A DNA stretch of 64,000 bases from Oscillospiraceae bacterium. GTDB taxonomy: Bacteria; Bacillota; Clostridia; Oscillospirales; Acutalibacteraceae. How positions within the stretch are numbered: position 1 is the first letter of the stretch; each line of letters begins with the position of its first letter. Shown piece after piece: positions 52,671 through 60,340 of the stretch. The stretch is from NCBI GenBank assembly GCA_015065725.1, contig SVPV01000006.1, positions 1-64,000 of the forward strand. Direction: 5' to 3'. Made by a program: the position numbers and the translations under genes. Below the pieces are notes generated by a model. It had not been told where the DNA came from. It did no database searches and saw nothing but the letters and a program-made list of their open reading frames with translations.

Positions 52671-53627
52671 ATGTATCCATTATTATTAAAAGCCCCAACA
52701 AAAGATTACCTTTGGGGCGGCAATAAATTGAAAACTGATTTTAATCTGGAGTCGGACACTGACATAACGGCGGAAGCATGGATGCTTTCCTGCCATAAGG
52801 ATGGCTCTAACACTGTTTTAAACGGCGATATGAAAGGTAAGTCTTTGCCCGAAGTTTTAAAATTTTGGGGTGCTGAAGCTTTGGGTGAAAACGCGGCACC
52901 TTTCCCCTATTTCCCCATTTTAATCAAGCTTATCGACGCCAATAATAAGTTGTCTGTACAGGTGCATCCAAGCGATGAATACGCCCTTGAAAACGAGGGT
53001 GAGTTCGGTAAAACGGAAATGTGGTACGTGGTAGACTGTAAAGAGGGTGCCGAGCTAATATACGGATTTTTAGAGGATATTTCCACCGAAGAATTTGAAA
53101 GAAGAATAAAAGATAACACCTTAACAGATGTGTGTAACTTTGTGCCTGTTAAAAAGGGCGATGTGTTCTTTATTTCGGCAGGTACTCTGCATGCAATAGG
53201 TGAAGGTATCTTGATTGCAGAGGTGCAACAAAACTCTAACACAACCTATCGCGTTTCCGATTACGGCAGACTAGACAAGGACGGAAACCCCCGCCCCTTA
53301 CACATAGAAAAGGCGGTAGCGGTTACAAAAACCCAAAAGCTCACTCTCCCCTACGGACAAATAGGCGAGGTTAAATACGTTGGTAAAAGCATTGTACGCG
53401 ATTTGGCTGAATGTGAACTTTTCACCGCAAAGCTGCTAACCTTAAACGAAAACTATACCATATTCAAAAAGTATAGCTTTGTTTCATTAGTAGTAATAGA
53501 CGGTAACGCTACACTTATATACAATAATGAAACCCTCAAAATCAAAAAGGGTGATAGCATATTTATCCCCGCAAACATCAAAGTTGATTTAATCGGCACC
53601 GCCGAAATTTTAATGAGTTATGTATAA
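52671..53627 (+). CDS. manA: Mannose-6-phosphate isomerase, type I
   Basis: A 318-residue cupin-fold zinc enzyme interconverting mannose-6-phosphate and fructose-6-phosphate. Zinc ligands lie in LSVQVHPSDEYA, KTEMWYVVD and SAGTLHAIGEGILIAEVQQ; the substrate loop is NTTYRVSDYGR. Length matches the short Firmicute form. Monocistronic, with promoter at 52601-52630 and a terminator after the stop. Confidence 0.95.
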   Translation: MYPLLLKAPTKDYLWGGNKLKTDFNLESDTDITAEAWMLSCHKDGSNTVLNGDMKGKSLPEVLKFWGAEALGENAAPFPYFPILIKLIDANNKLSVQVHPSDEYALENEGEFGKTEMWYVVDCKEGAELIYGFLEDISTEEFERRIKDNTLTDVCNFVPVKKGDVFFISAGTLHAIGEGILIAEVQQNSNTTYRVSDYGRLDKDGNPRPLHIEKAVAVTKTQKLTLPYGQIGEVKYVGKSIVRDLAECELFTAKLLTLNENYTIFKKYSFVSLVVIDGNATLIYNNETLKIKKGDSIFIPANIKVDLIGTAEILMSYV

Positions 53628-53628
53628 A

Positions 53629-53658
53629 AAAATATCCACTCGTATGAGTGGGTATTTT
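53629..53658. terminator. Terminator between manA and the SLOG gene
   Basis: Stem ATATCCACTC/GAGTGGGTAT with G-U pairs and A/T runs either side, between convergent genes. Confidence 0.7.
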
Positions 53659-54039
53659 TTATATTGTTTTAATTTTTGTTGGTTTGCCACATGCCTTTGC
53701 ATATTCAATCATTGACCTTGTACCTCTGCTCTGCCCGTCCCAAAAGCAGATTACATAATCCGCAACTTCTGCCATTTGCCGATTTCGTCTAGGTCCTGCA
53801 CTCTTGCCGTAAGTTTCCCAATCGGCAGGATATTGTTCGACCTTAAAACCGTTTTCTTTGGCATAGCGTTCGCCTATTTTATCGGCACCGCTAGCACACC
53901 CTGAAACGATAATGATATCATTTTCCTTTCGGATATTAGAAATGCAAAAATCAATATACTCTTTTGCCTCATCATAATTATTGTAATTTCTACACCCTGC
54001 AATTACAACTCTTTTTGTGGGTAATTTCTTCTTGAACAT
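53659..54039 (-). CDS. SLOG-superfamily (DUF2493/YspA-like) nucleotide-binding protein
   Basis: A 126-residue Rossmann-like protein. KRVVIAGCRNYNNYDEA, IIVSGCASGADKIGERYAKENG, then YPADWETYGKSAGPRRNRQMAE and CFWDGQSRGTRSMIEYA form the DUF2493 pattern with the GxxxG-type nucleotide loop GCASGAD. The superfamily binds nucleotides or related ligands; individual roles are mostly unknown. ATG at 54039 follows GAGGTGT. It is preceded by its own promoter, a structured RNA and a UUCG terminator, so conditional transcription is likely. Confidence 0.85.
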   Translation of the reverse strand: MFKKKLPTKRVVIAGCRNYNNYDEAKEYIDFCISNIRKENDIIIVSGCASGADKIGERYAKENGFKVEQYPADWETYGKSAGPRRNRQMAEVADYVICFWDGQSRGTRSMIEYAKACGKPTKIKTI

Positions 54040-54053
54040 AAACACACCTCAAT

Positions 54054-54080
54054 AAAAAAGCACACCCCGAAGGATGTGCC
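54054..54080 (-). terminator. UUCG-loop terminator upstream of the SLOG gene
   Basis: On the minus strand GCACATCC (54079-54072), loop TTCG, GGGTGTGC (54067-54060) and a T6 run. It lies between the leader RNA and the ribosome site, in the position of an attenuator. Confidence 0.8.
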
Positions 54081-54103
54081 GAAAAAGTGTTTCCCTCAGT
54101 TTG

Positions 54104-54206
54104 TTGCGACGCAAACCGAAATTTCACCATACGGAGAAGAAAGGGTAACACCTTTTACCAAGGTATTATCCGTACGGTGATAAATGTTATTCAGTTTGCG
54201 TCGCAA
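54104..54206 (-). promoter_or_regulatory. Candidate riboswitch-like leader RNA of the SLOG gene
   Basis: A three-part irregular hairpin read on the minus strand: P1 13 bp (54206-54194 with 54116-54104), P2 12 bp (TCACCGTACGGA with TCCGTATGGTGA), P3 9 bp (TAATACCTT with AAGGTGTTA), joined by internal loops. P2 and P3 each contain a G-U pair that would be an A-C mismatch on the plus strand, so selection acts on the minus-strand RNA. It begins at the predicted transcription start and is followed by a terminator. I cannot match it to a known class. A mobile inverted-repeat element is the alternative. Confidence 0.6.
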
Positions 54207-54210
54207 GTAA

Positions 54211-54239
54211 ATATTACCACATATAAAGAAAAAAATCAA
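54211..54239 (-). promoter_or_regulatory. Promoter of the SLOG leader
   Basis: TTGATT (54239-54234), 17-bp spacer, TAATAT (54216-54211) on the minus strand. The predicted start falls at the first base pairs of P1. Confidence 0.6.
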
Positions 54240-54244
54240 CAGAA

Positions 54245-54282
54245 AAAGGACTTGGAGAAAAAATCCAAGTCCTTTGATTTTT
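54245..54282. terminator. Terminator of the GGGtGRT operon
   Basis: A perfect 12-bp stem (54245-54256 with 54264-54275) flanked by T-rich sequence in both directions. Confidence 0.8.
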
Positions 54283-54339
54283 TATAACGGACAGACGAGG
54301 ACGCCAGTCCCTGCAAATTTCATTACAAATAATCGCAGA

Positions 54340-55341
54340 TTATTTGTTAAGTGCTTCGTTTACTGCAACTGCACAAGCAACAGTCATACCAACCATTGGG
54401 TTGTTACCAGCACCGATAAGTCCCATCATCTCAACGTGAGCAGGAACAGAGCTTGAGCCTGCGAACTGAGCGTCAGAGTGCATACGGCCCATAGTATCGG
54501 TCATACCGTAAGAAGCGGGGCCTGCTGCCATATTGTCGGGGTGAAGTGTACGTCCTGTACCGCCGCCCGATGCAACAGAGAAATACTTTTTGCCCTGTTC
54601 AATGCACTCTTTCTTATAAGTGCCTGCAACAGGATGCTGGAATCTTGTCGGGTTAGTAGAGTTACCTGTGATGGAAACGTCAACACCCTCTTTGTGCATT
54701 ATAGCAACGCCCTCGCGAACATCGTCCGCACCGTAGCAACGTACCTTTGCACGCTCACCCTTTGAGTAAGCAGTTTCGTTCACGATGGTGAGTTCGCCTG
54801 TATAGTAGTCAAACTTGGTCTGAACATAGGTAAAGCCATTGATACGTGAAATAATCTGTGCAGCGTCCTTACCAAGACCGTTAAGGATTACGCGAAGCGG
54901 TTGTTTACGAGCTTTATTAGCACTCTTTGCAAGACCGATAGCACCCTCTGCTGCAGCAAAGGACTCGTGGCCTGCCAAGAAAGCAAAACACTCTGTTTCG
55001 TCACGAAGAAGCATTGCACCAAGGTTACCGTGGCCGATACCTACCTTACGGTCGTCAGCAACAGAACCGGGAATGCAGAAAGATTGAAGACCGAGACCGA
55101 TTTTTTCAGCAGCCTCAGCAGCAGACTTCACGCCATCTTTAATAGCGATAGCACAGCCTACAACATAAGCCCAAGCAGCATTTTCAAAGCAGATAGGCTG
55201 AATATCTTTTACGATTTGATAAGCATCAACGCCTGCCTTATCGCAGATTTCTTTAGCTTCCTCAATGGAGGAAATGCCGTGCTTATTAAGCTCAGCGTTT
55301 ATTTGATTAATTCTTCTGTCATAGCTTTCAAATAATGCCAT
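54340..55341 (-). CDS. GGGtGRT protein, function unknown
   Basis: A 333-residue protein recognised by the conserved ASGGGTGRTLHPDNMA segment that gives the family its name. Other conserved stretches are PICFENAAWAYVVGCAIA, GHGNLGAMLLRDETECFAFLAGHESFAAAEGAIG and HVEMMGLIGAGNNPMVGMTVACAVA. No membrane segment or signal peptide. The family is known from anaerobes and regularly pairs with the NifU-like protein encoded 20 nt upstream; no biochemical function is established. ATG follows AGGAGG. Ends in a strong terminator. Confidence 0.9.
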   Translation of the reverse strand: MALFESYDRRINQINAELNKHGISSIEEAKEICDKAGVDAYQIVKDIQPICFENAAWAYVVGCAIAIKDGVKSAAEAAEKIGLGLQSFCIPGSVADDRKVGIGHGNLGAMLLRDETECFAFLAGHESFAAAEGAIGLAKSANKARKQPLRVILNGLGKDAAQIISRINGFTYVQTKFDYYTGELTIVNETAYSKGERAKVRCYGADDVREGVAIMHKEGVDVSITGNSTNPTRFQHPVAGTYKKECIEQGKKYFSVASGGGTGRTLHPDNMAAGPASYGMTDTMGRMHSDAQFAGSSSVPAHVEMMGLIGAGNNPMVGMTVACAVAVNEALNK

Positions 55342-55361
55342 AATTATTTTTCCTCCTAAAA

Positions 55362-56054
55362 TTATTCTTCACGAGGGTCGATAAGCTTTGCGGCATCGTC
55401 AACACGGCCGTACTGACCGCTAGCTTTAGCGAGTGCCTCATTAGCATCCATACCCTTTTTAATCATTTCCATCATCTTGCCGAGATGTACGAACTTATAG
55501 CCGATAATAGCATCGTTCTCGTCAACAGCTATCTTAGTGATATAGCCCTCAGCAAGTTCTAGGTAACGCGGACCCTTTGCCTTTGTAGCAAAAGTAGTAC
55601 CAACCTGTGAACGAAGACCTTTACCAAGGTCCTCAAGGCCTGCACCTATCGGTAGACCGTCCTCAGAAAATGCTGTCTGTGTACGGCCGTAAACTATCTG
55701 TAAGAAAAGCTCACGCATAGCGGTGTTAATAGCATCGCAAACAAGGTCGGTGTTAAGAGCCTCTAAAAGAGTTTTACCAACCAAGATTTCAGAAGCCATA
55801 GCGGCAGAGTGTGTCATACCCGAGCAACCGAGTGTTTCTACCAATGCCTCCTCAATAATACCCTCTTTAACATTAAGAGTCAACTTACAAGTACCTTGTT
55901 GGGGGGCACACCAACCGATACCGTGGGTAAGACCGGAAATATCCTTAACTTCCTTAACCTGTACCCATTTTCCCTCCTCCGGAATAGGAGCGGGACCATG
56001 ATATGCACCCTTAGCGAGCGGGCACATATTTTCTACTTCATGTGAATACTTCAT
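55362..56054 (-). CDS. NifU-like iron-sulfur scaffold protein, GGGtGRT partner
   Basis: A 230-residue protein related to the NifU/IscU N-terminal scaffold. Cys in GIGWCAPQQGTCKLTLNV and LGCSGMTHSAAMASEILVGKTLLEAL match the cluster-assembly fold; a C-terminal extension (from about residue 150) is particular to this subgroup. ATG at 56054 follows GAAAGGAG. It is first in a two-gene operon with the GGGtGRT protein, under a promoter whose -10 overlaps a Rex-type palindrome. Confidence 0.85.
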   Translation of the reverse strand: MKYSHEVENMCPLAKGAYHGPAPIPEEGKWVQVKEVKDISGLTHGIGWCAPQQGTCKLTLNVKEGIIEEALVETLGCSGMTHSAAMASEILVGKTLLEALNTDLVCDAINTAMRELFLQIVYGRTQTAFSEDGLPIGAGLEDLGKGLRSQVGTTFATKAKGPRYLELAEGYITKIAVDENDAIIGYKFVHLGKMMEMIKKGMDANEALAKASGQYGRVDDAAKLIDPREE

Positions 56055-56120
56055 ATATGTACTCCTTTCAAAGTTTAATTGGCGGCGGCAAAGATACATT
56101 TCTTTACAAAATCCGACCAT

Positions 56121-56157
56121 TCGTTAATATATTAACATATTTCTTTAAAAAACGCAA
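56121..56157 (-). promoter_or_regulatory. Promoter with Rex-type operator for the scaffold/GGGtGRT operon
   Basis: On the minus strand TTGCGT (56157-56152), 17-bp spacer, TAATAT (56134-56129). The -10 lies inside the palindrome GTTAATATATTAAC (56123-56136), which matches 12 of 14 defined positions of the clostridial Rex site TTGTTAA-N4-TTAACAA. Rex is encoded at 46.5 kb. Confidence 0.65.
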
Positions 56158-56179
56158 GAAAAACAATACCATTATAAAA

Positions 56180-56214
56180 AAAATAACGCATATATTTTTG
56201 GTATATGCGTCATT
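56180..56214 (-). terminator. Terminator of the 2-hydroxyacid dehydrogenase gene
   Basis: ACGCATAT (56186-56193) pairs with ATATGCGT (56203-56210); on the minus strand a TATTTTTTTTA tail follows. Confidence 0.75.
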
Positions 56215-56216
56215 CG

Positions 56217-57176
56217 TTATTTTGGATTGTTAACCACGTTTTTAGGTGTGCCGTTTAAAAATGCGGAAATATTATCTTCAACAATACCCATAAGCCTTAT
56301 TCTTGTAGCAAGAGGTGCCCACGAGGTATGCGGTGTAATTACAACATTCGGTGCATTTAAAAGCACGCAGTCAGGACTCATAGGCTCGTTATTTAAAACG
56401 TCAAGTGCCGCACCCGAAAGGTGTCCGTTCTCTAACACTTCGAGTAAAGCCTGCTCATCCACCACGCCGCCACGCGAGGTATTAATAAAATATGCACCCT
56501 TTTTCATTTTTGAAAAAGCAGAGCTTGAAAACATTTTACGGCTTTGGTCATTTAAAGGACAATGAACTGTTACAATATCACTGTTTTGAAGTAATGTATC
56601 AAAATCCACAAACTCTGTACTTGTGTTAGCCTTTGGATTTCTGGTATAAACCAGCACTCGCATTTCCAAAGCTTTCGCTATAGCCTCTACCCGTTTTGCA
56701 ATACTTCCATAGCCTATAATTCCTATAGTTTTACCAAGCAATTCGTCGGTAGGAAAGGAAAGAACAGAAAATTTATCCGAGCCTACCCAACCGCCCGCTT
56801 TAACAAAACTATTGTACTCATCTATTTTAGAATAATGTTTTAAAATGTAGGCAAAAACCTGTTGTGCCACCGCCGAGGTAGAATAACTTCCCGCATTTGA
56901 AACGGTAACGCCGTATTCGTTTGCGGCATTTAAATCTATATTATTAAATCCTGTGGCAAAAAGACCTATAAATTTTAACTTTTTTGCCCGCTCAAACACT
57001 TCGCGAGTTATAAGTGTTTTATTGCAAAGTATAATATCTGCATCAATACACTCTTTTAAAAGGTCGTCATGTGAAAGTGCTTCAAATTCCCGTAGCTCGC
57101 CGAATTTTTTAAAGCGTTCCACCGAAATATCGTTATTATTTTTAAGTGTTGTACTATCAGTTAATAGGATTTTCAT
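56217..57176 (-). CDS. D-2-hydroxyacid dehydrogenase
   Basis: A 319-residue NAD-dependent dehydrogenase. Rossmann motif GKTIGIIGYGSIAKRV, catalytic Arg in NTSRGGVVDEQALLEVL, Glu in DVLNNEPM and His in VITPHTSW are present. The subgroup (GLFATGFNNIDLNAA) resembles glycerate/hydroxypyruvate or 2-hydroxyisocaproate-type enzymes; the substrate cannot be fixed. ATG at 57176 overlaps the DUF896 gene end by 20 nt. Confidence 0.88.
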   Translation of the reverse strand: MKILLTDSTTLKNNNDISVERFKKFGELREFEALSHDDLLKECIDADIILCNKTLITREVFERAKKLKFIGLFATGFNNIDLNAANEYGVTVSNAGSYSTSAVAQQVFAYILKHYSKIDEYNSFVKAGGWVGSDKFSVLSFPTDELLGKTIGIIGYGSIAKRVEAIAKALEMRVLVYTRNPKANTSTEFVDFDTLLQNSDIVTVHCPLNDQSRKMFSSSAFSKMKKGAYFINTSRGGVVDEQALLEVLENGHLSGAALDVLNNEPMSPDCVLLNAPNVVITPHTSWAPLATRIRLMGIVEDNISAFLNGTPKNVVNNPK

Positions 57177-57375
57177 CTTTACGGGTAACCTTCTTTTTAG
57201 TGCCGTCGGGCTGTAAAATATAGGTATTTTCAAGCTGACTTACAAGACTTCTTTTATAGGCTTCAATATACTCACGGCGGAGTGTATACTGCTCTGCCTT
57301 TTCTTCCTCGGTGAGTCCCTCTGCCTTTTGCTTGCGTGCAAGCTCGTTTATTCTTTTAATTTTTTCTTCTGTCAT
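57157..57375 (-). CDS. DUF896 family protein
   Basis: A 72-residue protein of the DUF896 (YnzC) family: KIKRINELARKQKAEGLTEEE, then QYTLRREYIEAYKRSLVSQLENTYIL. Small, helical and basic; the function is unknown. Coupled to recR by a one-base overlap. Confidence 0.92.
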   Translation of the reverse strand: MTEEKIKRINELARKQKAEGLTEEEKAEQYTLRREYIEAYKRSLVSQLENTYILQPDGTKKKVTRKDENPIN

Positions 57376-57974
57376 TATATTTCGTTTCTTCCTTCTAAAG
57401 CTCTGGCGAGCGTAAATTCATCAGCATACTCAAGGTCGCCGCCAACAGGTACGCCGTAGGCAAGTCTTGTAACACGTATACCCATAGGCTTTACAAGACG
57501 TGAGATATAGCTGGCTGTCGCCTCACCCTCAACGGTTGGATTAGTAGCCATAATTATTTCCTTAACCTCGGCACTTGAAAGCCTTGCCATAAGCTCCTTA
57601 ATACGCAGTTTATCAGGCGTTACACCGTCAAGCGGTGAAATAGCACCGTGCAAAACGTGATAAAGTCCCCTATACTCACGCGTACGCTCAAAAGCCATAA
57701 CGTCCTTGGGGTCCTCAACCACACAAATCACAGATTTATCCCTTTGAGAATCCATACAAATTCCACAAATTTCCATATCCGTAAGAGCCTGACAGCATTT
57801 GCAAAAATGGATTTTTTCCCTAGCATTAACAAGTGCTTCAGCAAATTTTTTAGCTCTCTCGGGCGGCTGCTCTAAAATTGAAAAAGCTAAACGCTGTGCC
57901 GTCTTTTTGCCAATGCCCGGCAGTCTTTCAAACTGACTTACAAGCTCGGTTAAAGGTACAATATTATAATTCAT
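57375..57974 (-). CDS. recR: Recombination protein RecR
   Basis: A 199-residue RecR for RecFOR loading of RecA at gaps. Helix-hairpin-helix (RLPGIGKKTAQRLAF), zinc finger CKCCQALTDMEICGIC, and Toprim domain (CVVEDPKDVMAFE, ATNPTVEGEATA) are intact. In the standard dnaX-ybaB-recR order. Confidence 0.97.
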   Translation of the reverse strand: MNYNIVPLTELVSQFERLPGIGKKTAQRLAFSILEQPPERAKKFAEALVNAREKIHFCKCCQALTDMEICGICMDSQRDKSVICVVEDPKDVMAFERTREYRGLYHVLHGAISPLDGVTPDKLRIKELMARLSSAEVKEIIMATNPTVEGEATASYISRLVKPMGIRVTRLAYGVPVGGDLEYADEFTLARALEGRNEI

Positions 57975-57976
57975 AA

Positions 57977-58318
57977 TTAAAACATTCCGGGTAAATTCAG
58001 TCCGCCTGTAATTGCACCCATTTCCTCTTCGGCAGTTTTTGCCGCGTTGCCTATTGCCTCATTAACCGCTACGGTTACAAGGTCCTCTATCATTTCAACA
58101 TCATCGGGGTCGATAATTTCGGGATTAATCTTAAGGCTTTTAATATTATGCTTACCGTCAACAGTAACCTCTACCATACCGCCGCCCGAAACCGCAGTAT
58201 ATTCACGGTTTTCGAGGTCCTCCTGCAAGGTTGCCATATCAGCCTGCATTTTTTGAGCCTGCTTTAACATTTGATTCATATTGCCGGCACCGCCGGAATT
58301 TGGTATTCTTACTTTCAT
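57977..58318 (-). CDS. YbaB/EbfC nucleoid-associated protein
   Basis: A 113-residue YbaB-family DNA-binding protein: MNQMLKQAQKMQADM, EYTAVSGGGMVEVTVDGKHNIKSLKI, DPDDVEMIEDLVTVAVNEA. Two nt before recR and 18 nt after dnaX. Confidence 0.95.
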   Translation of the reverse strand: MKVRIPNSGGAGNMNQMLKQAQKMQADMATLQEDLENREYTAVSGGGMVEVTVDGKHNIKSLKINPEIIDPDDVEMIEDLVTVAVNEAIGNAAKTAEEEMGAITGGLNLPGMF

Positions 58319-58336
58319 AAATATATCTCCTAAATT

Positions 58337-60013
58337 TTACTTTTCCAAATTTTTAAGCTTTTGGGCAAACGCCGCTAAAACATCTGTTTCGTTTTCTTGC
58401 GGCTTATTGTATGGTCCTAACTTATAGGTCTTGCCAAGTACCTCCAGTGCCGCTTTTCTAATTTGGTCACGGTAAAGTGAATTAGCACCGTTTACAAGGG
58501 TTTTAAACTGACCGTTTTTAGAATCTATAAGCAGATAGTCCCCCTTTATATATGCGGCAGACCCCATAAGCACACCCGCTATAAGCGGACAGGTGGTACG
58601 AAGACGAGCGACTATCTTATCCCATTCAGCAACAAAGGTAACACCGTCGGGCGTGTTGGCTTTAGGTGGCTCGCTTTGTGGCTTTTGAGGACTAACCTCT
58701 AAATCCGACGCGTAGTCATCATCAACAGGTGCCTCGGGTAACGGTATTTCATCATCGTCGGCAACATCTTCATTAATCTCTGGTTCGTTATCTTTAACGG
58801 TAGTTGTTTTTTCTTTAAAGACTTCGGTTTTAACCTCCGAAGCCACACTATTTATATTCTGCGGTACAGTCTTTACCGTACCCTGTTCTAATGCGGTAAT
58901 GCGGCGTTCAAGAGCCGTTATATCGGTAAAAACTTGAGGGCTTGTAAGACGTATTACGGTCATTTCCATTTGTGCCCGTCTGTTACCAGTCGCCATTTTG
59001 GGTGCAGTATCTTGAAGCACGCTTAGTACATCCATTATTTCCCTTATATCATAGCTTTCGGCCTGTTTTTCAAGTGCCGCTAACTGTGATGCCGAGCAAA
59101 CAATCGGTTTCTGTTTTGTTTTAACCGTCTTTACTATCATCAAGTTACGGTAATGATTTGTAAGCTCAGATAAAAGTCTAACCATATCCACAGAGGAATT
59201 ATGAAGCTCATCTATAAGCAAAAGTGCCTTTTCGGTATCGCCCGATTTTATAAATTCGGCGAGTTTTAAAAGATACTCATTACCCGCCATAGCACATGCC
59301 TTTGCAACGACATCCTCATCAATCATGTTGTTGCCCGATGCACAAAGGTCAAGTGCCGAAAGTGCATCACGCATACCGCCGTCTGATAAGGAGGCTATAA
59401 GCTGTGCCGCTTCGTCGGTTACAGTAAAGCCCTCAGCAGCTGCGACAGCCATAATTCTCTCACAAATACTAGATGGCTCAATTCGTCTGAAGTCAAACCT
59501 CTGACAGCGTGAAAGTATTGTTGCAGGCAGCTTATGCACCTCGGTAGTAGCAAGTATAAAAATTACATATGAGGGTGGCTCTTCAAGCGTTTTAAGCAGT
59601 GCATTAAAAGCACTTGGAGAAAGCATATGCACCTCGTCTATAATATACACGCGGTATTTTGCGGCAGCAGGAGGAAAAGCAATCTGGTCGCGAAGCTCCC
59701 TTATATTATCAACGTTATTATTAGATGCCGCATCTATTTCAACTATGTCGGTAATTTCACCCTCACTCACAGCACGGCACATTTCACATTCGCCGCAGGG
59801 ATTACCGTCCTTATGCGAAAGGCAATTGACAGCACGTGCAAGTATTTTAGCACAGGTGGTTTTTCCTGTTCCCCTAGTGCCAGTAAAAAGATAGGCATGG
59901 GAAAGCTTGCCGTCAATAATCTCTTGCTTTAGCGTTTGCGTTATATGCTCCTGCCCTACAACGTCAGAAAAAACTGTAGGACGGTATTTGCGATAAAGGG
60001 CTTGATATGCCAT
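58337..60013 (-). CDS. dnaX: DNA polymerase III subunits gamma/tau
   Basis: A 558-residue clamp-loader ATPase. YRKYRPTVFSDVVGQEHI, Walker A GTRGTGKTT, zinc knuckle CLSHKDGNPCGECEMC, Walker B DEVHMLSPSAFNALLKTLEEPP and SRC box LSRCQRFDF are present. A long acidic linker (about 385-455) leads to a tau-like C-terminal domain. ATG follows a GAGGTGA site. Lies just after the SRP RNA gene, the usual Firmicute neighbour. Confidence 0.97.
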   Translation of the reverse strand: MAYQALYRKYRPTVFSDVVGQEHITQTLKQEIIDGKLSHAYLFTGTRGTGKTTCAKILARAVNCLSHKDGNPCGECEMCRAVSEGEITDIVEIDAASNNNVDNIRELRDQIAFPPAAAKYRVYIIDEVHMLSPSAFNALLKTLEEPPSYVIFILATTEVHKLPATILSRCQRFDFRRIEPSSICERIMAVAAAEGFTVTDEAAQLIASLSDGGMRDALSALDLCASGNNMIDEDVVAKACAMAGNEYLLKLAEFIKSGDTEKALLLIDELHNSSVDMVRLLSELTNHYRNLMIVKTVKTKQKPIVCSASQLAALEKQAESYDIREIMDVLSVLQDTAPKMATGNRRAQMEMTVIRLTSPQVFTDITALERRITALEQGTVKTVPQNINSVASEVKTEVFKEKTTTVKDNEPEINEDVADDDEIPLPEAPVDDDYASDLEVSPQKPQSEPPKANTPDGVTFVAEWDKIVARLRTTCPLIAGVLMGSAAYIKGDYLLIDSKNGQFKTLVNGANSLYRDQIRKAALEVLGKTYKLGPYNKPQENETDVLAAFAQKLKNLEK

Positions 60014-60060
60014 TTAATCACCTCATAGTCTAACATATTCATTAAAATAGCTTGCGTACA

Positions 60061-60182
60061 AAGTCGCACGAATGGACCGATTTACTGCGGCGCACGGAAA
60101 AAACTGCTTAATGCTGCTCGGTTCCCCGCCTGACATGGTTCACGGCCTCCCGTCGCACAGGACCCGCCCATTCGCACGACTT
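60061..60182 (-). ncRNA. ffs: Signal recognition particle RNA
   Basis: The conserved apical domain reads CCATGTCAGGCGGGGAACC then GAGCAGCATTAAGCAG on the minus strand, the Ffh-binding loop region, flanked by GTGCGACGGGAGGCCGTG. The ends form a 15-bp helix (60182-60168 with 60075-60061) including two G-U pairs. Length about 122 nt. A promoter at 60229 and upstream (TTGTAA, 17 bp, TATAAT) lies on the same strand. Location beside dnaX is typical. Confidence 0.92.
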
Positions 60183-60228
60183 AATACACAAGCCGTAAAA
60201 AACCGATTAACTAATCGATTACAATCCT

Positions 60229-60257
60229 ATTATAATACAAAAGCAAAAAATTTACAA
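60229..60257 (-). promoter_or_regulatory. Promoter of SRP RNA
   Basis: TTGTAA followed by a 17-bp spacer and TATAAT (60234-60229) on the minus strand, about 45 bp before the mature RNA; a short palindrome CGATTA-AC-TAATCG lies in the 5' leader. Confidence 0.6.
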
Positions 60258-60276
60258 TAGTAAAATGATATAATTC

Positions 60277-60305
60277 TTGAAAAAATTGTTATAGATTGAT
60301 ATAAT
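60277..60305 (+). promoter_or_regulatory. Promoter of the hexapeptide/NUDIX/RING/DUF2628/galU operon
   Basis: TTGAAA (60277-60282), 17-bp spacer, perfect TATAAT (60300-60305). Confidence 0.7.
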
Positions 60306-60340
60306 AAAATAAATATCGTATATGTGAAAGGTTTGGTTTT

